NCBI RefSeq assembly: GCF_035712445.1
Contig: NZ_DASTAT010000065.1
Location: 1 to 59,246 of the forward strand
Reading direction: 5' to 3'
Source of the DNA: Oligoflexus sp.
Lineage (GTDB): Bacteria; Bdellovibrionota_B; Oligoflexia; Oligoflexales; Oligoflexaceae
DNA: 59,246 nt
Part shown: piece by piece, positions 1 through 8,955 of the stretch
How the letters are laid out: the number at the start of each line of letters is the position of its first letter
Numbering within the stretch: position 1 is the stretch's first letter
The notes under the pieces: generated by a model
What the model was told of the DNA's origin: nothing
Databases searched by the model: none
Seen by the model: only the letters and a program-made list of their open reading frames with translations
Program-made: the position numbers and the translations under genes

Positions 1-1
1 G

Positions 2-2485
2 GACGGCCGCTACGATGCTGACTTCAAAACTTTCGACCAGGATTTGCCGGGTCGTGGCTTCATGACCAATGCGATGTGGCTTCGCCTTACGGTCAGGCAT
101 GATGGTCCTAATAAAGAAATCATCTACTTCAGCAGTCGTTATCCCATCCTGGATACCGTGCAGCTCTTTCAAAAAAATGAAGCAGGCTCCTGGCAAAGTG
201 AAAGACGGGGCGATCTGAATCCCGAGCGTACGGGTCGGGCTCCTTATCGCACGCCGATTCTGAAAATGCACGTGACCCCTGGAATCAACACCTACTACAT
301 CAAACTGCAGACCCAGGGTTCCATCGTCCTGGCCATTTACCTCGCTAAACCTGATGCGATGCGGCGCTTTCAGATGCTGGATAGCGCGGCGATCGCTCTC
401 TTTTTCGGTATGCTGCTCACGCTGCTCTTCTACAACGGCTTTCTCACGTTCTCATTCCGCAGTGTCACCTACTTCTATTACTTTCTCTTCATTCTGAATA
501 TGATCTTCACCCAGGCTGCTCTGCAGGGGCTGTGGCCAGTGATCCTGCCGGGGGCATTAGGAACCTGGGCCAGCAACACGGGCTTTCTCATCTTCGCGGC
601 GGTTGCCTATGCGACAGCGTTTATGGTGACGACGAGCTTTCTGAATATGCGTGAGCATATGCCGGTCTTCCATAAGATCTTCTCGGGCGTGGCCATTTTC
701 TGCGCGATCATGGTCCCTCTGGCCTTCGTGCTTCCCTACAATATCCATGTGAAGATACTTTCGATGATCCTTTTCATCGGCAGCTTCATCATGCTGGGCT
801 GCAGCGTCCTCGCCGTCACCCGAGGCTACCGTCCGGCCTTTGCCTGGTGCTTCGCCTGGCTTTTCATGCTGGTCAATAACATCATGCTGGGACTGACCTA
901 TGAAGGCATCATCCATATGCCTTTCATCGTGCAGTTCAGCAATCTTCCCGGCGTCGCGTGCGAAGGCATCCTGATGTCGCTGGCGCTGGCCGATCGGGTC
1001 AACTTTTTCCGGGCCAAGGCGGACCGCACGATTCATGAGCTGAACGATCAGCTGCAGCAGCACCTCGTTCAAGTCGAGGCTCTGGTGGCGGAACGCACGG
1101 AAACCATCCGAACGATCCTCGATCATGTGGCCAGCGGTTTTCTGATGATTGATAGAAATGCTTCGATCGCGCCCGGTTTCACCCGATCCTGTCTGAGCCT
1201 TTTGGCTTCTGACCTTCAGGAAGGCCAGAACCTTTTGGAAGTGCTCGCCCTGAAACCTGATCTGACTCAGAAATTCAGCATGGCCCTGAATCAGGTCTTT
1301 GATGATCAGATGCCTTTGGAGGCTTCGCTTGGTCAGCTGCCATCCTATGTGCTGGCGCATGGCAAGTACTTGCATATGGAAGCGGCGGGAGTTCGGGACA
1401 AGGATGGACGTCTCCAGCATATTCTTCTGACCTGGACGGATGCCACCGAACTCCGTAGGCGTCGCCTGGAAGCCCAGCGCAATCGCAGTCTTTTGAAGAC
1501 TCTGCGCGACATCGAGGGTTTCCGGCAGTTCGTGGCCTATTCCTTTGATGCCGTCCAAAAGCTGAAGCAGCTCGAAGGCAATGCGACGGATCAAGGCTCG
1601 CGCGAAGTGCAGTTCATCCTGCACACTTTGAAAGGCAACTGCATGGTCTTCCAGCTGCCCGAGATCGCCCGCTTTCTGCATCAGCTGGAAGAGAAAGCCC
1701 AGATCAGACGCTCAGATCTTGACAAGCTGGAAGAGCAGTTCAAGAAGTACCTGACCCGACATGCCAGTCTTCTGCGCACGCAATGGGGTCCGATCAGCTA
1801 TGAAAAGCGGGTCACCGATGCTCAGCTTAATGCTTTGAGGGAGCTGTCGCGCACGCGTTTCGCACCGCCCTTGCGGGTGGACATCGATCATTGGATCCAG
1901 GATGTATCGGCCAAACCTGTGCGTTCGCTGCTGCATTCCATGATGAATGATGCGCGAGTGGTGGCCCGGAAGCTTCATAAGAATGTGGAAATGCGCGTCC
2001 TTGATCGTGATGCGCGCGTTCACTCCGAGGCCGAAGAGGCTTTGATTGATCAGCTGATTCATGTGGTGCGGAATGCGATCGTGCATGGGATCGAAGACGA
2101 CAGGGAGGCTGTGAATAAAGCCCAGCAGGGATTCATCTGTCTGGATTTCCGCGAGCTGCCCGATGGCCTTGCCATTTCATGCTCGGATGATGGCCGCGGT
2201 TTTGATCGCCAGGTCTGGGAAGAGGAATGGAAGGCCCGTGGTCTTCCCCTGGATGAAGACATCACCCGGATGTCTTTGGCTCAACTCGTTTCCACGATCA
2301 GCCGGGGTGGATTCTCCACGCAGTCGAAGGTCTCGCTGTTTGCCGGACGTGGCATTGGCATGGAGGCGTTGTTCGCAGCGGTCGAGCGCTGCCAGGGTAC
2401 GCTGGACATTATCAGTGAGCCTGGCAAGGGCGCCCGCTTTGAGATCTTTATTCCAAGATCGCAGTCCTTGCGATCGGTTTCCTGA
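2..2485 (+). CDS. 7TM-DISM sensor with CheA-like Hpt and ATPase domains (5' truncated)
   Basis: The reading frame is open to the window edge, so the true start lies upstream; 827 residues are visible. The order is a 7TMR-DISM-type extracellular sensor domain (residues ~1-120), about seven hydrophobic helices (~125-330), a short coiled coil, a PAS-like segment, an Hpt-like helix with the phospho-acceptor motif HTLKGN (His at about 541), and a CheA-like HATPase with the N box HVVRNAIVHGIE and the G1 box DDGRGF. In this class the membrane part senses a ligand and the Hpt/ATPase part passes phosphate to receivers. No canonical HisKA dimerisation box is visible, so CheA-type transfer from the Hpt His is the likely chemistry. 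It ends 2 bp from the convergent protease gene. The ligand and partner receiver are unknown. Confidence 0.85.
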   Translation, partial: DGRYDADFKTFDQDLPGRGFMTNAMWLRLTVRHDGPNKEIIYFSSRYPILDTVQLFQKNEAGSWQSERRGDLNPERTGRAPYRTPILKMHVTPGINTYYIKLQTQGSIVLAIYLAKPDAMRRFQMLDSAAIALFFGMLLTLLFYNGFLTFSFRSVTYFYYFLFILNMIFTQAALQGLWPVILPGALGTWASNTGFLIFAAVAYATAFMVTTSFLNMREHMPVFHKIFSGVAIFCAIMVPLAFVLPYNIHVKILSMILFIGSFIMLGCSVLAVTRGYRPAFAWCFAWLFMLVNNIMLGLTYEGIIHMPFIVQFSNLPGVACEGILMSLALADRVNFFRAKADRTIHELNDQLQQHLVQVEALVAERTETIRTILDHVASGFLMIDRNASIAPGFTRSCLSLLASDLQEGQNLLEVLALKPDLTQKFSMALNQVFDDQMPLEASLGQLPSYVLAHGKYLHMEAAGVRDKDGRLQHILLTWTDATELRRRRLEAQRNRSLLKTLRDIEGFRQFVAYSFDAVQKLKQLEGNATDQGSREVQFILHTLKGNCMVFQLPEIARFLHQLEEKAQIRRSDLDKLEEQFKKYLTRHASLLRTQWGPISYEKRVTDAQLNALRELSRTRFAPPLRVDIDHWIQDVSAKPVRSLLHSMMNDARVVARKLHKNVEMRVLDRDARVHSEAEEALIDQLIHVVRNAIVHGIEDDREAVNKAQQGFICLDFRELPDGLAISCSDDGRGFDRQVWEEEWKARGLPLDEDITRMSLAQLVSTISRGGFSTQSKVSLFAGRGIGMEALFAAVERCQGTLDIISEPGKGARFEIFIPRSQSLRSVS

Positions 2486-2487
2486 AC

Positions 2488-3270
2488 TTAGAAGTTGAAG
2501 AACGATGTGCGCGTATACACACCGGGATAGCCCTGGCGTGCGCAGCCTCTACCCCAGCTGACGACGCCGACGAGAGTCAGCTTTGTGCCGTCGTAGCTAT
2601 AGAGCGGTCCACCGGAATCACCCTGGCAGGAGTCGGTGCCCGAGCTATAGGCGCAAAGGTTGCCGTCATAGATGGACGAACCATAAGCGCTGGCGCATTC
2701 GGCGTTCGAGATGGCTTTGACCGCGGTGTATTTCAACACAGAGGTGACGTTGCCGCCTTCATAGGTCGATCCCCAGCCGGCCACATAAAGAGTGGATCCG
2801 GGTGCGGGAAGGGCCGAGGCTCTGTTCACAGAGGCTGGCTCGAACGAGCTGCTGCCGCTCAGTGTGATGGTTGCGGAATCGTATTGAGTGCCCGACGAGC
2901 TGTAGCGGGGGTTGATGCTGTAGCTGGCGATCGAGAAGCGCTCGGTGCCTGCCGTGGAGCGCAGATCGCGAGCGCCGATGACGACTTTCAGATAGGATCG
3001 GATTTCGCTGCTGCTGAAGTCGGCGAGACAGTGCGCTGCAGTCAAAACCTTATTCGGCGCAATCAATGTACCGCCGCAGAAATGCGAGCCGCTGTACTGG
3101 AGGGAAACGATCGAGCTAAAATACTGGCTATAGAGCGAGGTACTCACCTGGCTGCCGCCAACGATGTCGAGTTGACTGGTTTCCTTGGGTGCCTTTTCAG
3201 TACCGCACCCCATCATGACTGTCCAGCCAGTCAATGTAACAAGTAAAAGGTTTCTTAGGCTTACGATCAT
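2488..3270 (-). CDS. Trypsin-like (S1) serine protease lipoprotein
   Basis: This is a 260-residue secreted chymotrypsin-fold protease. The N-terminus is a lipoprotein signal with lipobox VMMGC, so it is probably membrane anchored. A short linker ends in DIVGG, the usual zymogen cleavage point that frees the IVGG N-terminus. The triad is visible as LTAAHC (His), YDSATITL (Asp) and DSCQGDSGGP (Ser); the Asp in the DSC segment predicts trypsin-like specificity for Lys/Arg. Cysteines pair as in bacterial trypsins. The protein stops at YTRTSFFNF, a few residues before the usual C-terminal Trp-Ile, so the last helix is slightly short. The start is supported by GGAG about 8 bases upstream. Family and activity are well supported; the substrate is unknown. 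Confidence 0.93.
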   Translation of the reverse strand: MIVSLRNLLLVTLTGWTVMMGCGTEKAPKETSQLDIVGGSQVSTSLYSQYFSSIVSLQYSGSHFCGGTLIAPNKVLTAAHCLADFSSSEIRSYLKVVIGARDLRSTAGTERFSIASYSINPRYSSSGTQYDSATITLSGSSSFEPASVNRASALPAPGSTLYVAGWGSTYEGGNVTSVLKYTAVKAISNAECASAYGSSIYDGNLCAYSSGTDSCQGDSGGPLYSYDGTKLTLVGVVSWGRGCARQGYPGVYTRTSFFNF

Positions 3271-3538
3271 TTCCTGACTCCTGCGTGGTCCTTGTTAGTA
3301 CTTTCTCATACTTATTTTGAACAAACGACAATTTGTATTTAGGAAAATTGACTGGTAGCGATATCGGGAGCTTATGGGGAAAATTCCCTGCTTCGGCGCT
3401 GCTGAAAGCCCACTGCAAAGCAGGATTCCGTACCAAAGTGGTTGCGTTTCACGCAGCAAAGGCCGGTTTTTCATGCTTTTTGGCTGGTACACCGTTTGCT
3501 TGATAGTGGTTAAACCGTCAGAGGAAAGGGGAGTCCCG

Positions 3539-3952
3539 ATGAGCAAGAACGTACCGCCAGTATCCAAGTATATGACGCCGATGCCCTACACAATTGAAGC
3601 CGGCGACAGCCTCAGCAAGGCGTCCGGGCTGATGAAGGAATACAAGATCCGTCACCTTCCCGTCCGTTCGCACAACAAAACCGTAGGCCTTCTCTCGTTC
3701 CAGGATGTGAACCTTCTTTCCTCTTTCAGCTCCGTCGACCTCGATGCAACAACAGTCGACTCCGCCATGGCCCGCAGCCCCTACTGCGTAACGCCCGACA
3801 CCCCGCTGGATCTCGTGGCTTCGCACATGGCCGAGCAAAGAATCGGGTCGGCTTTGATTATTCAGGAGAATGGAACCTTGGTTGGGATCTTCACCGATAC
3901 TGATGCCCTGAGGGCTTTGGCGGAAGTGTTTCAGACGCGACTGAAGAAGTAG
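3539..3952 (+). CDS. CBS-domain pair protein
   Basis: This 137-residue soluble protein consists almost entirely of two CBS motifs. The first runs from about residue 10 (VSKYMTPMPYTIEAGDSL) and the second from about 75 (DSAMARSPYCVTPDTPL), each ending in the typical G-[LI]-[LF]-[ST]-x-x-D pattern (VGLLSFQDV, VGIFTDTDAL). CBS pairs usually bind adenosyl ligands such as AMP, ATP or SAM and act as energy sensors. No effector domain is fused, so it must act on a partner. The ATG at 3539 follows a strong GAGGAAAGGGGAG ribosome site, and this decides the start over longer in-frame options. It converges with the globin gene. The specific partner cannot be read from sequence. Confidence 0.9.
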   Translation: MSKNVPPVSKYMTPMPYTIEAGDSLSKASGLMKEYKIRHLPVRSHNKTVGLLSFQDVNLLSSFSSVDLDATTVDSAMARSPYCVTPDTPLDLVASHMAEQRIGSALIIQENGTLVGIFTDTDALRALAEVFQTRLKK

Positions 3953-3959
3953 ACTATGT

Positions 3960-3977
3960 GGGCCGGAACCCCGGCCC
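3960..3977. terminator. GC-rich hairpin between convergent genes
   Basis: A perfect 7-bp stem GGGCCGG/CCGGCCC with an AACC loop lies between the CBS and globin stop codons. There is no clear T run on either side, so it is at best a weak or bidirectional terminator. Confidence 0.45.
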
Positions 3978-3983
3978 CACCAT

Positions 3984-4610
3984 TCAGGACACCTTCTTCA
4001 AAATATCCTGGACGCCAGGCCCGAGCACTTGCTTCAGCTCCTTCTGAGTCGCCTGCTCAAAGTAATCCTGCACTGCCTGCTGCACATACTTCCGTGCCAG
4101 CTGATCCAGCTGCTCGGTGACTTCGCGGGGCAAGGTGATGCGGAATGGGGTGGCAGGTTCTTTTTCCACTTCGGCTTTGCGGAGGGGGACGACTTTGGTT
4201 TTCGCGCGGTTCATGCCTTCGTTCATCAAGGCCGCGATGACGTCAAACGCCATGGCCCACTGATGGTTGATCTCGCGGGTCCAGGCATCTCCGAACATAT
4301 CTTTCAAGGTTTTCAGAAGGGTCAGCCCCACCCATTCAAAATGCTCTTCGGTGGCTCCATAAGTATGATGACGCTCGCCCATCCTTCCAAGATATTCACC
4401 CAGGAACTCTGGATTCTCCAGGTTATGAACGACCTGCACCAGGGACGCGACGAGCAGACGCTTTTGTTTATCCAACTGGGAGGCATCAAAGAGGGGCTGC
4501 GCCGCCGGATAATCCTGAAAAAGATTCGCATAGAATCGATTGGCGAACTCCTCGGCGCGAGGCGTCACCAGTTCGAAAGTTTCCTGAATGAGTTTGATAT
4601 TGAGGTCCAC
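3984..4610 (-). CDS. Globin-family protein with C-terminal helical extension
   Basis: This 208-residue protein starts with a globin domain of about 135 residues. It resembles single-domain flavohaemoglobin-type globins: FELVTPRAEEFANRFYANLF (A/B helices), PLFD, and the proximal-His region RMGERHHTYGATEEHF. The remaining ~70 residues are charged and helical (from about LPREVTEQLDQ) and match neither an FAD/NAD reductase nor a cyclase domain. Such globins bind haem and oxygen or NO, in sensing or detoxification. The start is GTG, chosen because AGGAG sits six bases upstream. The promoter side faces the esterase gene. The family call is secure; whether the tail dimerises the protein or contacts a partner is inference. 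Confidence 0.88.
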   Translation of the reverse strand: MDLNIKLIQETFELVTPRAEEFANRFYANLFQDYPAAQPLFDASQLDKQKRLLVASLVQVVHNLENPEFLGEYLGRMGERHHTYGATEEHFEWVGLTLLKTLKDMFGDAWTREINHQWAMAFDVIAALMNEGMNRAKTKVVPLRKAEVEKEPATPFRITLPREVTEQLDQLARKYVQQAVQDYFEQATQKELKQVLGPGVQDILKKVS

Positions 4611-4812
4611 GCAAAACTCCTGGTTAGGGCGACAAATCCCTTTCGGAAAATCCAGGATGTCAGCTGGTTAATTCACTTATACCTTTTGGTAAGAATGATC
4701 TAAATCACCTCAAATAAAGCCACAACGCAGAGGCAAGACGAGCCGCCTGCCGAGCAGCAGTTGCTCACAACTGTTACCTCAATCATTCCCATATTTAAAT
4801 TGCACAAAATCT

Positions 4813-4841
4813 TTGACATCCGCGCCATCCCACGGTTAAAT
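4813..4841 (+). promoter_or_regulatory. Sigma-70-like promoter for the esterase gene
   Basis: TTGACA at 4813-4818 and TTAAAT at 4836-4841 are separated by exactly 17 bases and lie about 45 bases before the esterase start at 4886. This is a pattern match only. Confidence 0.6.
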
Positions 4842-4885
4842 TCCGCCAGGAATCGCTCTGCAACACACGAAGAGAGGAACCAAGA

Positions 4886-5815
4886 ATGACACTGGTATCA
4901 AGAACAGTCGCTTTCTTTAGTTTGTTTTTCGCCCTGACGCTGCCCTTGCAGGCCAAAGACGTGAGGGTCGGTGGCGATCGACCTGCAGTCTTGAAACTCC
5001 CTCATTTCTATAACGCGAAGAAAAGTTATTCCCTGATCGTTCTTTTGCATGGTCGCGGCAATAACGCGACCCTGACGGATCTTTACCTGGGCCTCAGCCG
5101 CAGCCAGCCCTTCCATGATTACCTCCTGCTTTTGCCTGAAGGAACGGTACGTGATGATGGTCAGCAGGTTTGGAATGCCACGGAAAGCTGCTGCGCGACG
5201 AACAATAAGGATGTGGATGATTCCCAATATCTTCAGGATCTCGTGGCTGAAGTCAAAAGCAAATACAACGTCGATCCCAAACGCGTCTACCTTTACGGCC
5301 ATTCCAACGGTGGATTCATGTCCTATCGTTTGGCCTGTGATACCAACGGTGTTTTCGCAGGTGTGGTGTCCGTTGCGGGCTCCGAGTTTGCCAACGCCGC
5401 CGACTGCAAGACCACAACACCGATCAAGATACTCCAGATTCATGGCACGGACGATTCCATCGTGCCTTTCGATGCCGAGGCTTCCGGCAAAACCTATCCA
5501 GGCGCTTTCAAAGTTGTGGAACGCTGGGCGGAGCGCAATCATTGCCAGAGTTATTCGGAACATCCGCGCAGCCTGAACCTTGTTCTGATTAAATTGGAAC
5601 CGGGCCTGGATGAAAATGGCAAACCCACGATCATTGGTGACTTCACGGACTATATCTCGCTCGGCTTCCGGCCCGAGACGGATCAGTACATCTATGACGA
5701 CTGTGCGAACGGAAGCAAGGTCGGCCTTTGGAAGATCAATGGCTCGAATCACGGCCCGGTGTTTCTGGGCGAAAATTTTGTGGGGAAAACACTGAAGTTC
5801 ATGGGTGACAAATAA
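4886..5815 (+). CDS. Secreted PHB depolymerase/feruloyl-esterase-like alpha/beta hydrolase (LpqC family)
   Basis: This is a 309-residue exported esterase. A Sec signal peptide (residues ~1-23, ending PLQAKD) precedes an alpha/beta-hydrolase fold. The motifs are LLHGRGNNA (oxyanion region), GHSNGG (nucleophile Ser), HGTDDSIVPFD (Asp) and GSNHGP (His). The LpqC/PHB-depolymerase family cleaves esters such as polyhydroxyalkanoate or feruloyl links; which one applies here cannot be decided. AGAGAGG upstream supports the ATG. It has its own promoter and is followed directly by a strong terminator, so it is probably monocistronic. A plant-polymer role would fit the GH10 xylanase elsewhere in the window. 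Confidence 0.9.
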   Translation: MTLVSRTVAFFSLFFALTLPLQAKDVRVGGDRPAVLKLPHFYNAKKSYSLIVLLHGRGNNATLTDLYLGLSRSQPFHDYLLLLPEGTVRDDGQQVWNATESCCATNNKDVDDSQYLQDLVAEVKSKYNVDPKRVYLYGHSNGGFMSYRLACDTNGVFAGVVSVAGSEFANAADCKTTTPIKILQIHGTDDSIVPFDAEASGKTYPGAFKVVERWAERNHCQSYSEHPRSLNLVLIKLEPGLDENGKPTIIGDFTDYISLGFRPETDQYIYDDCANGSKVGLWKINGSNHGPVFLGENFVGKTLKFMGDK

Positions 5816-5824
5816 AAGATGACG

Positions 5825-5845
5825 AGGGGCCTTAAGGCCCCTTTT
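5825..5845 (+). terminator. Rho-independent terminator after the esterase
   Basis: A perfect 18-bp palindrome (stem AGGGGCC, loop TTAA) at 5825-5842 is followed by TTTT. It starts 9 bases after the esterase stop codon. Confidence 0.85.
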
Positions 5846-5884
5846 GCTTGCCCCCCAGGATCCTCTGGCGGCCCTGGCTGGTGA

Positions 5885-6235
5885 TCAATGGCTCCTGCCG
5901 TCCACTTCCTTCGTCTGCAGCTTATTCACCTCGATATTATCCAGGCAACGCACATTGATCGCATACATCAAAGACCCATCCGGGCCCGCGCCATTGGCAA
6001 AGGACGTGACCCCGCAGGTCTTGCAGAAAAGGTGGTGAATTTGCTTTTGATTGAACTGGTAGTCCGAGAGGTTATCTTTCCCCGAGAGCAGCGTGAACTG
6101 CTTGTCACCGACAAATCCGAGTATGGTCCCCTTCTTCGTACAGATGGAGCAGTTGCAGGTGATCAGTCCCGCAAGATCCATCTCCACATCATAGCGAACC
6201 TTTCCGCAGTGACAGCCACCGGAATACTTTTGCAT
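5885..6235 (-). CDS. GFA / CENP-V family zinc protein
   Basis: This 116-residue protein belongs to the glutathione-dependent formaldehyde-activating enzyme (GFA/CENP-V) family. All zinc-ligand groups are present: SGGCHCGKVRY near the N-terminus, TCNCSICTK around residue 27, and FCKTCGV around residue 70. Few members have a demonstrated activity, so a formaldehyde role should not be assumed. AAGGAGG lies eight bases before the ATG. It is only 17 bp downstream of the iron-transport ATPase gene on the same strand, so it probably shares that operon; whether this reflects function or just read-through is not clear. Confidence 0.9.
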   Translation of the reverse strand: MQKYSGGCHCGKVRYDVEMDLAGLITCNCSICTKKGTILGFVGDKQFTLLSGKDNLSDYQFNQKQIHHLFCKTCGVTSFANGAGPDGSLMYAINVRCLDNIEVNKLQTKEVDGRSH

Positions 6236-6252
6236 GAAGCCTCCTTGAGAGT

Positions 6253-7326
6253 CTAAATCTCCTCAACCAAAGCTACATCATGATCCAAGATGACCGCATG
6301 CTTCAAGTCCAAACGAATCCCGATTCGGGAACCCACCTCATGCCTTTCATGATGGCTGCTCGTAAAACACTGCAGCTCGGAACCGCTCGGCAGCTCCAGA
6401 TAATAGATAAGGTACATACCCCGAAAAGCCACCCGCTTGACGAGCGCCCGCATGGTTGCGGCATCATCATGCACGATATCATCCGGCCGCAGCAGGACAG
6501 TCACCTTCCGCCCCACCAGTTGCTTGATGTCCTCGGTGCAAACCAGCTCCCCAAGTTCCGATTCCAGACAGCCTTCAGCCGTGATCTCGGCCGGAATAAA
6601 AGCCCCGGTTCCCAAAAACTCCGCCACAGCCCGATTCTGCGGCCTATGATAAAGGTCATAAGCCGACCCCCACTGCACGATACGCCCGCCGGCCATCACA
6701 CCGATCTCATCGGCCATATCAAAGGCTTCATCCTGATTATGCGTGACGATCAAAGCCGTAACACCAAAGAATTCCAAAAGCACCTTCAGCTCATGCTTCA
6801 TCCGCTCGCGCAGCGTCTGATCGAGATTCGAAAAAGGCTCATCAAGCAAAAGCAGCTCCGGCTCTGGAGCCAAAGCCCGAGCCAGGGCCACCCGCTGCTG
6901 CTGCCCACCGGAAAGCTCGCTCGGATACCGATCCTCAAAGGCCTCCAGCGCCACCGAATGCAGAAGATGCCGAATCTTTACCTGCTTCTCATGCGGCGGC
7001 AGATGCCGGATCCCAAATGCAATATTCTGGCTCACAGTCATATGGGGAAAAAGCGCGTAATCCTGAAACAGAACGCCAATCCGCCTTTTTTCAGGCGGCA
7101 CGAATTGATCCCGACTGCTGACCAGCCTCTGATTCAAAACAATGCTGCCGTCCTTGATCTCTTCAAAGCCCGCAATGCAGCGCAGAAGAGTGGTCTTCCC
7201 ACAGCCGCTCGCCCCCAAAAGACAGGCGATTTTGCCTTCCTCCAGGGTAAGGCTGACCCCATGCAGGATCTTCTGCGCCCCATAGCTGTGCTGAACGTCG
7301 CTGATATCAAGAACCACCCGCGTCAT
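6253..7326 (-). CDS. fbpC: Ferric-iron ABC transporter ATP-binding protein
   Basis: This is the 357-residue ATPase of a Fe(III) importer. Walker A is GASGCGKTTLL (~residue 37), the signature LSGGQQQR (~138) and Walker B LLLLDEPFSNLD (~158), followed by the H-loop IVTHNQDEA. A TOBE-like C-terminal domain (~240-357) is typical of FbpC/PotA-type subunits. It is the third gene of an fbpA-fbpB-fbpC order on the minus strand, starting 3 bp after the permease stop with GGAG seven bases upstream. It energises uptake of ferric iron from the periplasm at the inner membrane. The metal assignment rests mainly on the FbpA-like neighbour; the ATPase family alone would also allow thiamine or polyamines. Confidence 0.92.
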   Translation of the reverse strand: MTRVVLDISDVQHSYGAQKILHGVSLTLEEGKIACLLGASGCGKTTLLRCIAGFEEIKDGSIVLNQRLVSSRDQFVPPEKRRIGVLFQDYALFPHMTVSQNIAFGIRHLPPHEKQVKIRHLLHSVALEAFEDRYPSELSGGQQQRVALARALAPEPELLLLDEPFSNLDQTLRERMKHELKVLLEFFGVTALIVTHNQDEAFDMADEIGVMAGGRIVQWGSAYDLYHRPQNRAVAEFLGTGAFIPAEITAEGCLESELGELVCTEDIKQLVGRKVTVLLRPDDIVHDDAATMRALVKRVAFRGMYLIYYLELPSGSELQCFTSSHHERHEVGSRIGIRLDLKHAVILDHDVALVEEI

Positions 7327-7329
7327 GGG

Positions 7330-8955
7330 TCAGCTCCTTTTCTGTTGAAAAAGAAAGAGCGGCAGCGTGCCGATCACCACCAGGAGAAGGGCAGGCAGCG
7401 CCGCTCGCGCCCATTCCCCCTCACTCGTCAATCCATAGATGCGAACGGAAAGACTGTCCCAACCAAAGGGCCTTGTCATCAATGTCAGAGGCATTTCCTT
7501 GATCACATCGACAAAGACGAGCAGAAAGCCGGAGGCAAAACTTTTCTTTAAAAGCGGCCAATGAATCAGAGCAAACTGCTTCCAACCATAAACCCCATAA
7601 AGCCGCCCGGCTTCATCCAAGCGCAAGGAAATCCGGGCCAGCCCCGCATCGACGGATGAGGAAGCCACTGCCAAAAATCGAATCCCGAGGGCCAGCACCA
7701 TCGTGATAATGGTCCCCGATAAGATCAAAGGCCCGGCATAACCAAAATATTTTTCAAGGGTATCCACCAGAGCATGATCCACCTTCACAATCACAAGGTA
7801 AATCCCAATGGCCATCACCGAACCTGGAATCCCATAGCCCAGCTGCGCCAGCTGCTGACTCCGCTTCAAACTCGGAATCGGCAGATAACGCTTCGCAAGG
7901 CAGACGATCGCTGCAAAGATGCAGGCCAGCGTAGCCGCACAGGCCCCCAGCACAATCGAACGCCAAAGCAGCTGAAAAATTTCCACCGTAAAAATTTCGG
8001 CCGCGGTCTCGATCACCCAAAGGATCAGCTGGATGACCGGGATCACAAAGGCGAGGGCAAAGATGCTCCAAGCATAGGCGCTCGCCAGCCAGGCCTTGCT
8101 CCCGCGCAGTCGGTAAGGCTCCTGATTTCGATTCGGATTGTTGGACGTATACTGGTGCCGCCGACGCGTGCCCTGCTCCGCGTAATAAATAAGAAAGGCC
8201 AGAGTCACAAGGAAGGTGGAAAGCTGGGCCGCCGTTTCCGGGGAGAAAAAGCCGAACCACACTTTATAAATAGCGGTGGTGAACGTATTCACCCCAACGA
8301 TGGACACCGTTCCAAAATCATTCAAAACTTCCAAAGCAACCAGGCAAAGGGCGCCTGCAATCCACGGCCTCGCGAACGGCACCGCCAGCCGATAAAAACT
8401 GCTCAAAGGGGAAGCTCCCAGCGAACGCGAAGCTTCCAGCGTGCTGCGTCCCTGGGTGGCGAAGGCATCAAAGCTGAAGACATAAACATAAGGAAAGAGC
8501 GAGAGCGCCAGGATTACAATTCCACCCGGCAGCGACCGCACCTCGGGCACGAGGCCATCCCCACCAAAAACCTGGCGGATGAAGGTCCGCACGGGACCTG
8601 TGTAATCCATCATACCGACAAACACAAAGGCGCTCACATAAGCCGGAATCGCAAAGGGCAGAATCAGGCCCCGGCGCAGGATACCCACACCGGGGAAGCG
8701 ATACTGTGAACAGATCCAGGCAAGACTGACCCCGATCACAAGCGTCAGCGAGCACACCCCCACGACCAGCGCCAGTGTCTGCCAGAGGAGCGAGGGCAAG
8801 AGATATTCGGCCAGATGCTGCCAATGCTGGGTGGCGATCGGCAAAAACCACGAAGAAAAGACCACCAGAAGGGGCGCCAATACCAAAGCGGCGATACCAT
8901 AAGACAGGTATCGCCAGCTCGCTGTTGCAATTTTATGACGGATATTTTCGGTCAA
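7330..8955 (-). CDS. fbpB: Ferric-iron ABC transporter permease, fused double-domain type
   Basis: This 541-residue integral membrane protein has about twelve hydrophobic helices arranged as two similar halves, each with an EAA-type loop (EASRSLGASPLSSFYRLAVP at ~180 and DEAGRLYGVYGWKQFALIHWP at ~440). Such duplicated permeases are standard for FbpB-type iron importers. The start is a TTG whose TTGA overlaps the upstream fbpA stop, showing tight translational coupling. It carries iron released by the FbpA-like protein across the inner membrane. Confidence 0.92.
   Translation of the reverse strand: MTENIRHKIATASWRYLSYGIAALVLAPLLVVFSSWFLPIATQHWQHLAEYLLPSLLWQTLALVVGVCSLTLVIGVSLAWICSQYRFPGVGILRRGLILPFAIPAYVSAFVFVGMMDYTGPVRTFIRQVFGGDGLVPEVRSLPGGIVILALSLFPYVYVFSFDAFATQGRSTLEASRSLGASPLSSFYRLAVPFARPWIAGALCLVALEVLNDFGTVSIVGVNTFTTAIYKVWFGFFSPETAAQLSTFLVTLAFLIYYAEQGTRRRHQYTSNNPNRNQEPYRLRGSKAWLASAYAWSIFALAFVIPVIQLILWVIETAAEIFTVEIFQLLWRSIVLGACAATLACIFAAIVCLAKRYLPIPSLKRSQQLAQLGYGIPGSVMAIGIYLVIVKVDHALVDTLEKYFGYAGPLILSGTIITMVLALGIRFLAVASSSVDAGLARISLRLDEAGRLYGVYGWKQFALIHWPLLKKSFASGFLLVFVDVIKEMPLTLMTRPFGWDSLSVRIYGLTSEGEWARAALPALLLVVIGTLPLFLFQQKRS

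Noticed and set aside
2488..3270. Frameshifted or broken trypsin gene
   Set aside because: All triad residues and the DSCQGDSGGP block are intact; only the last few residues are short.
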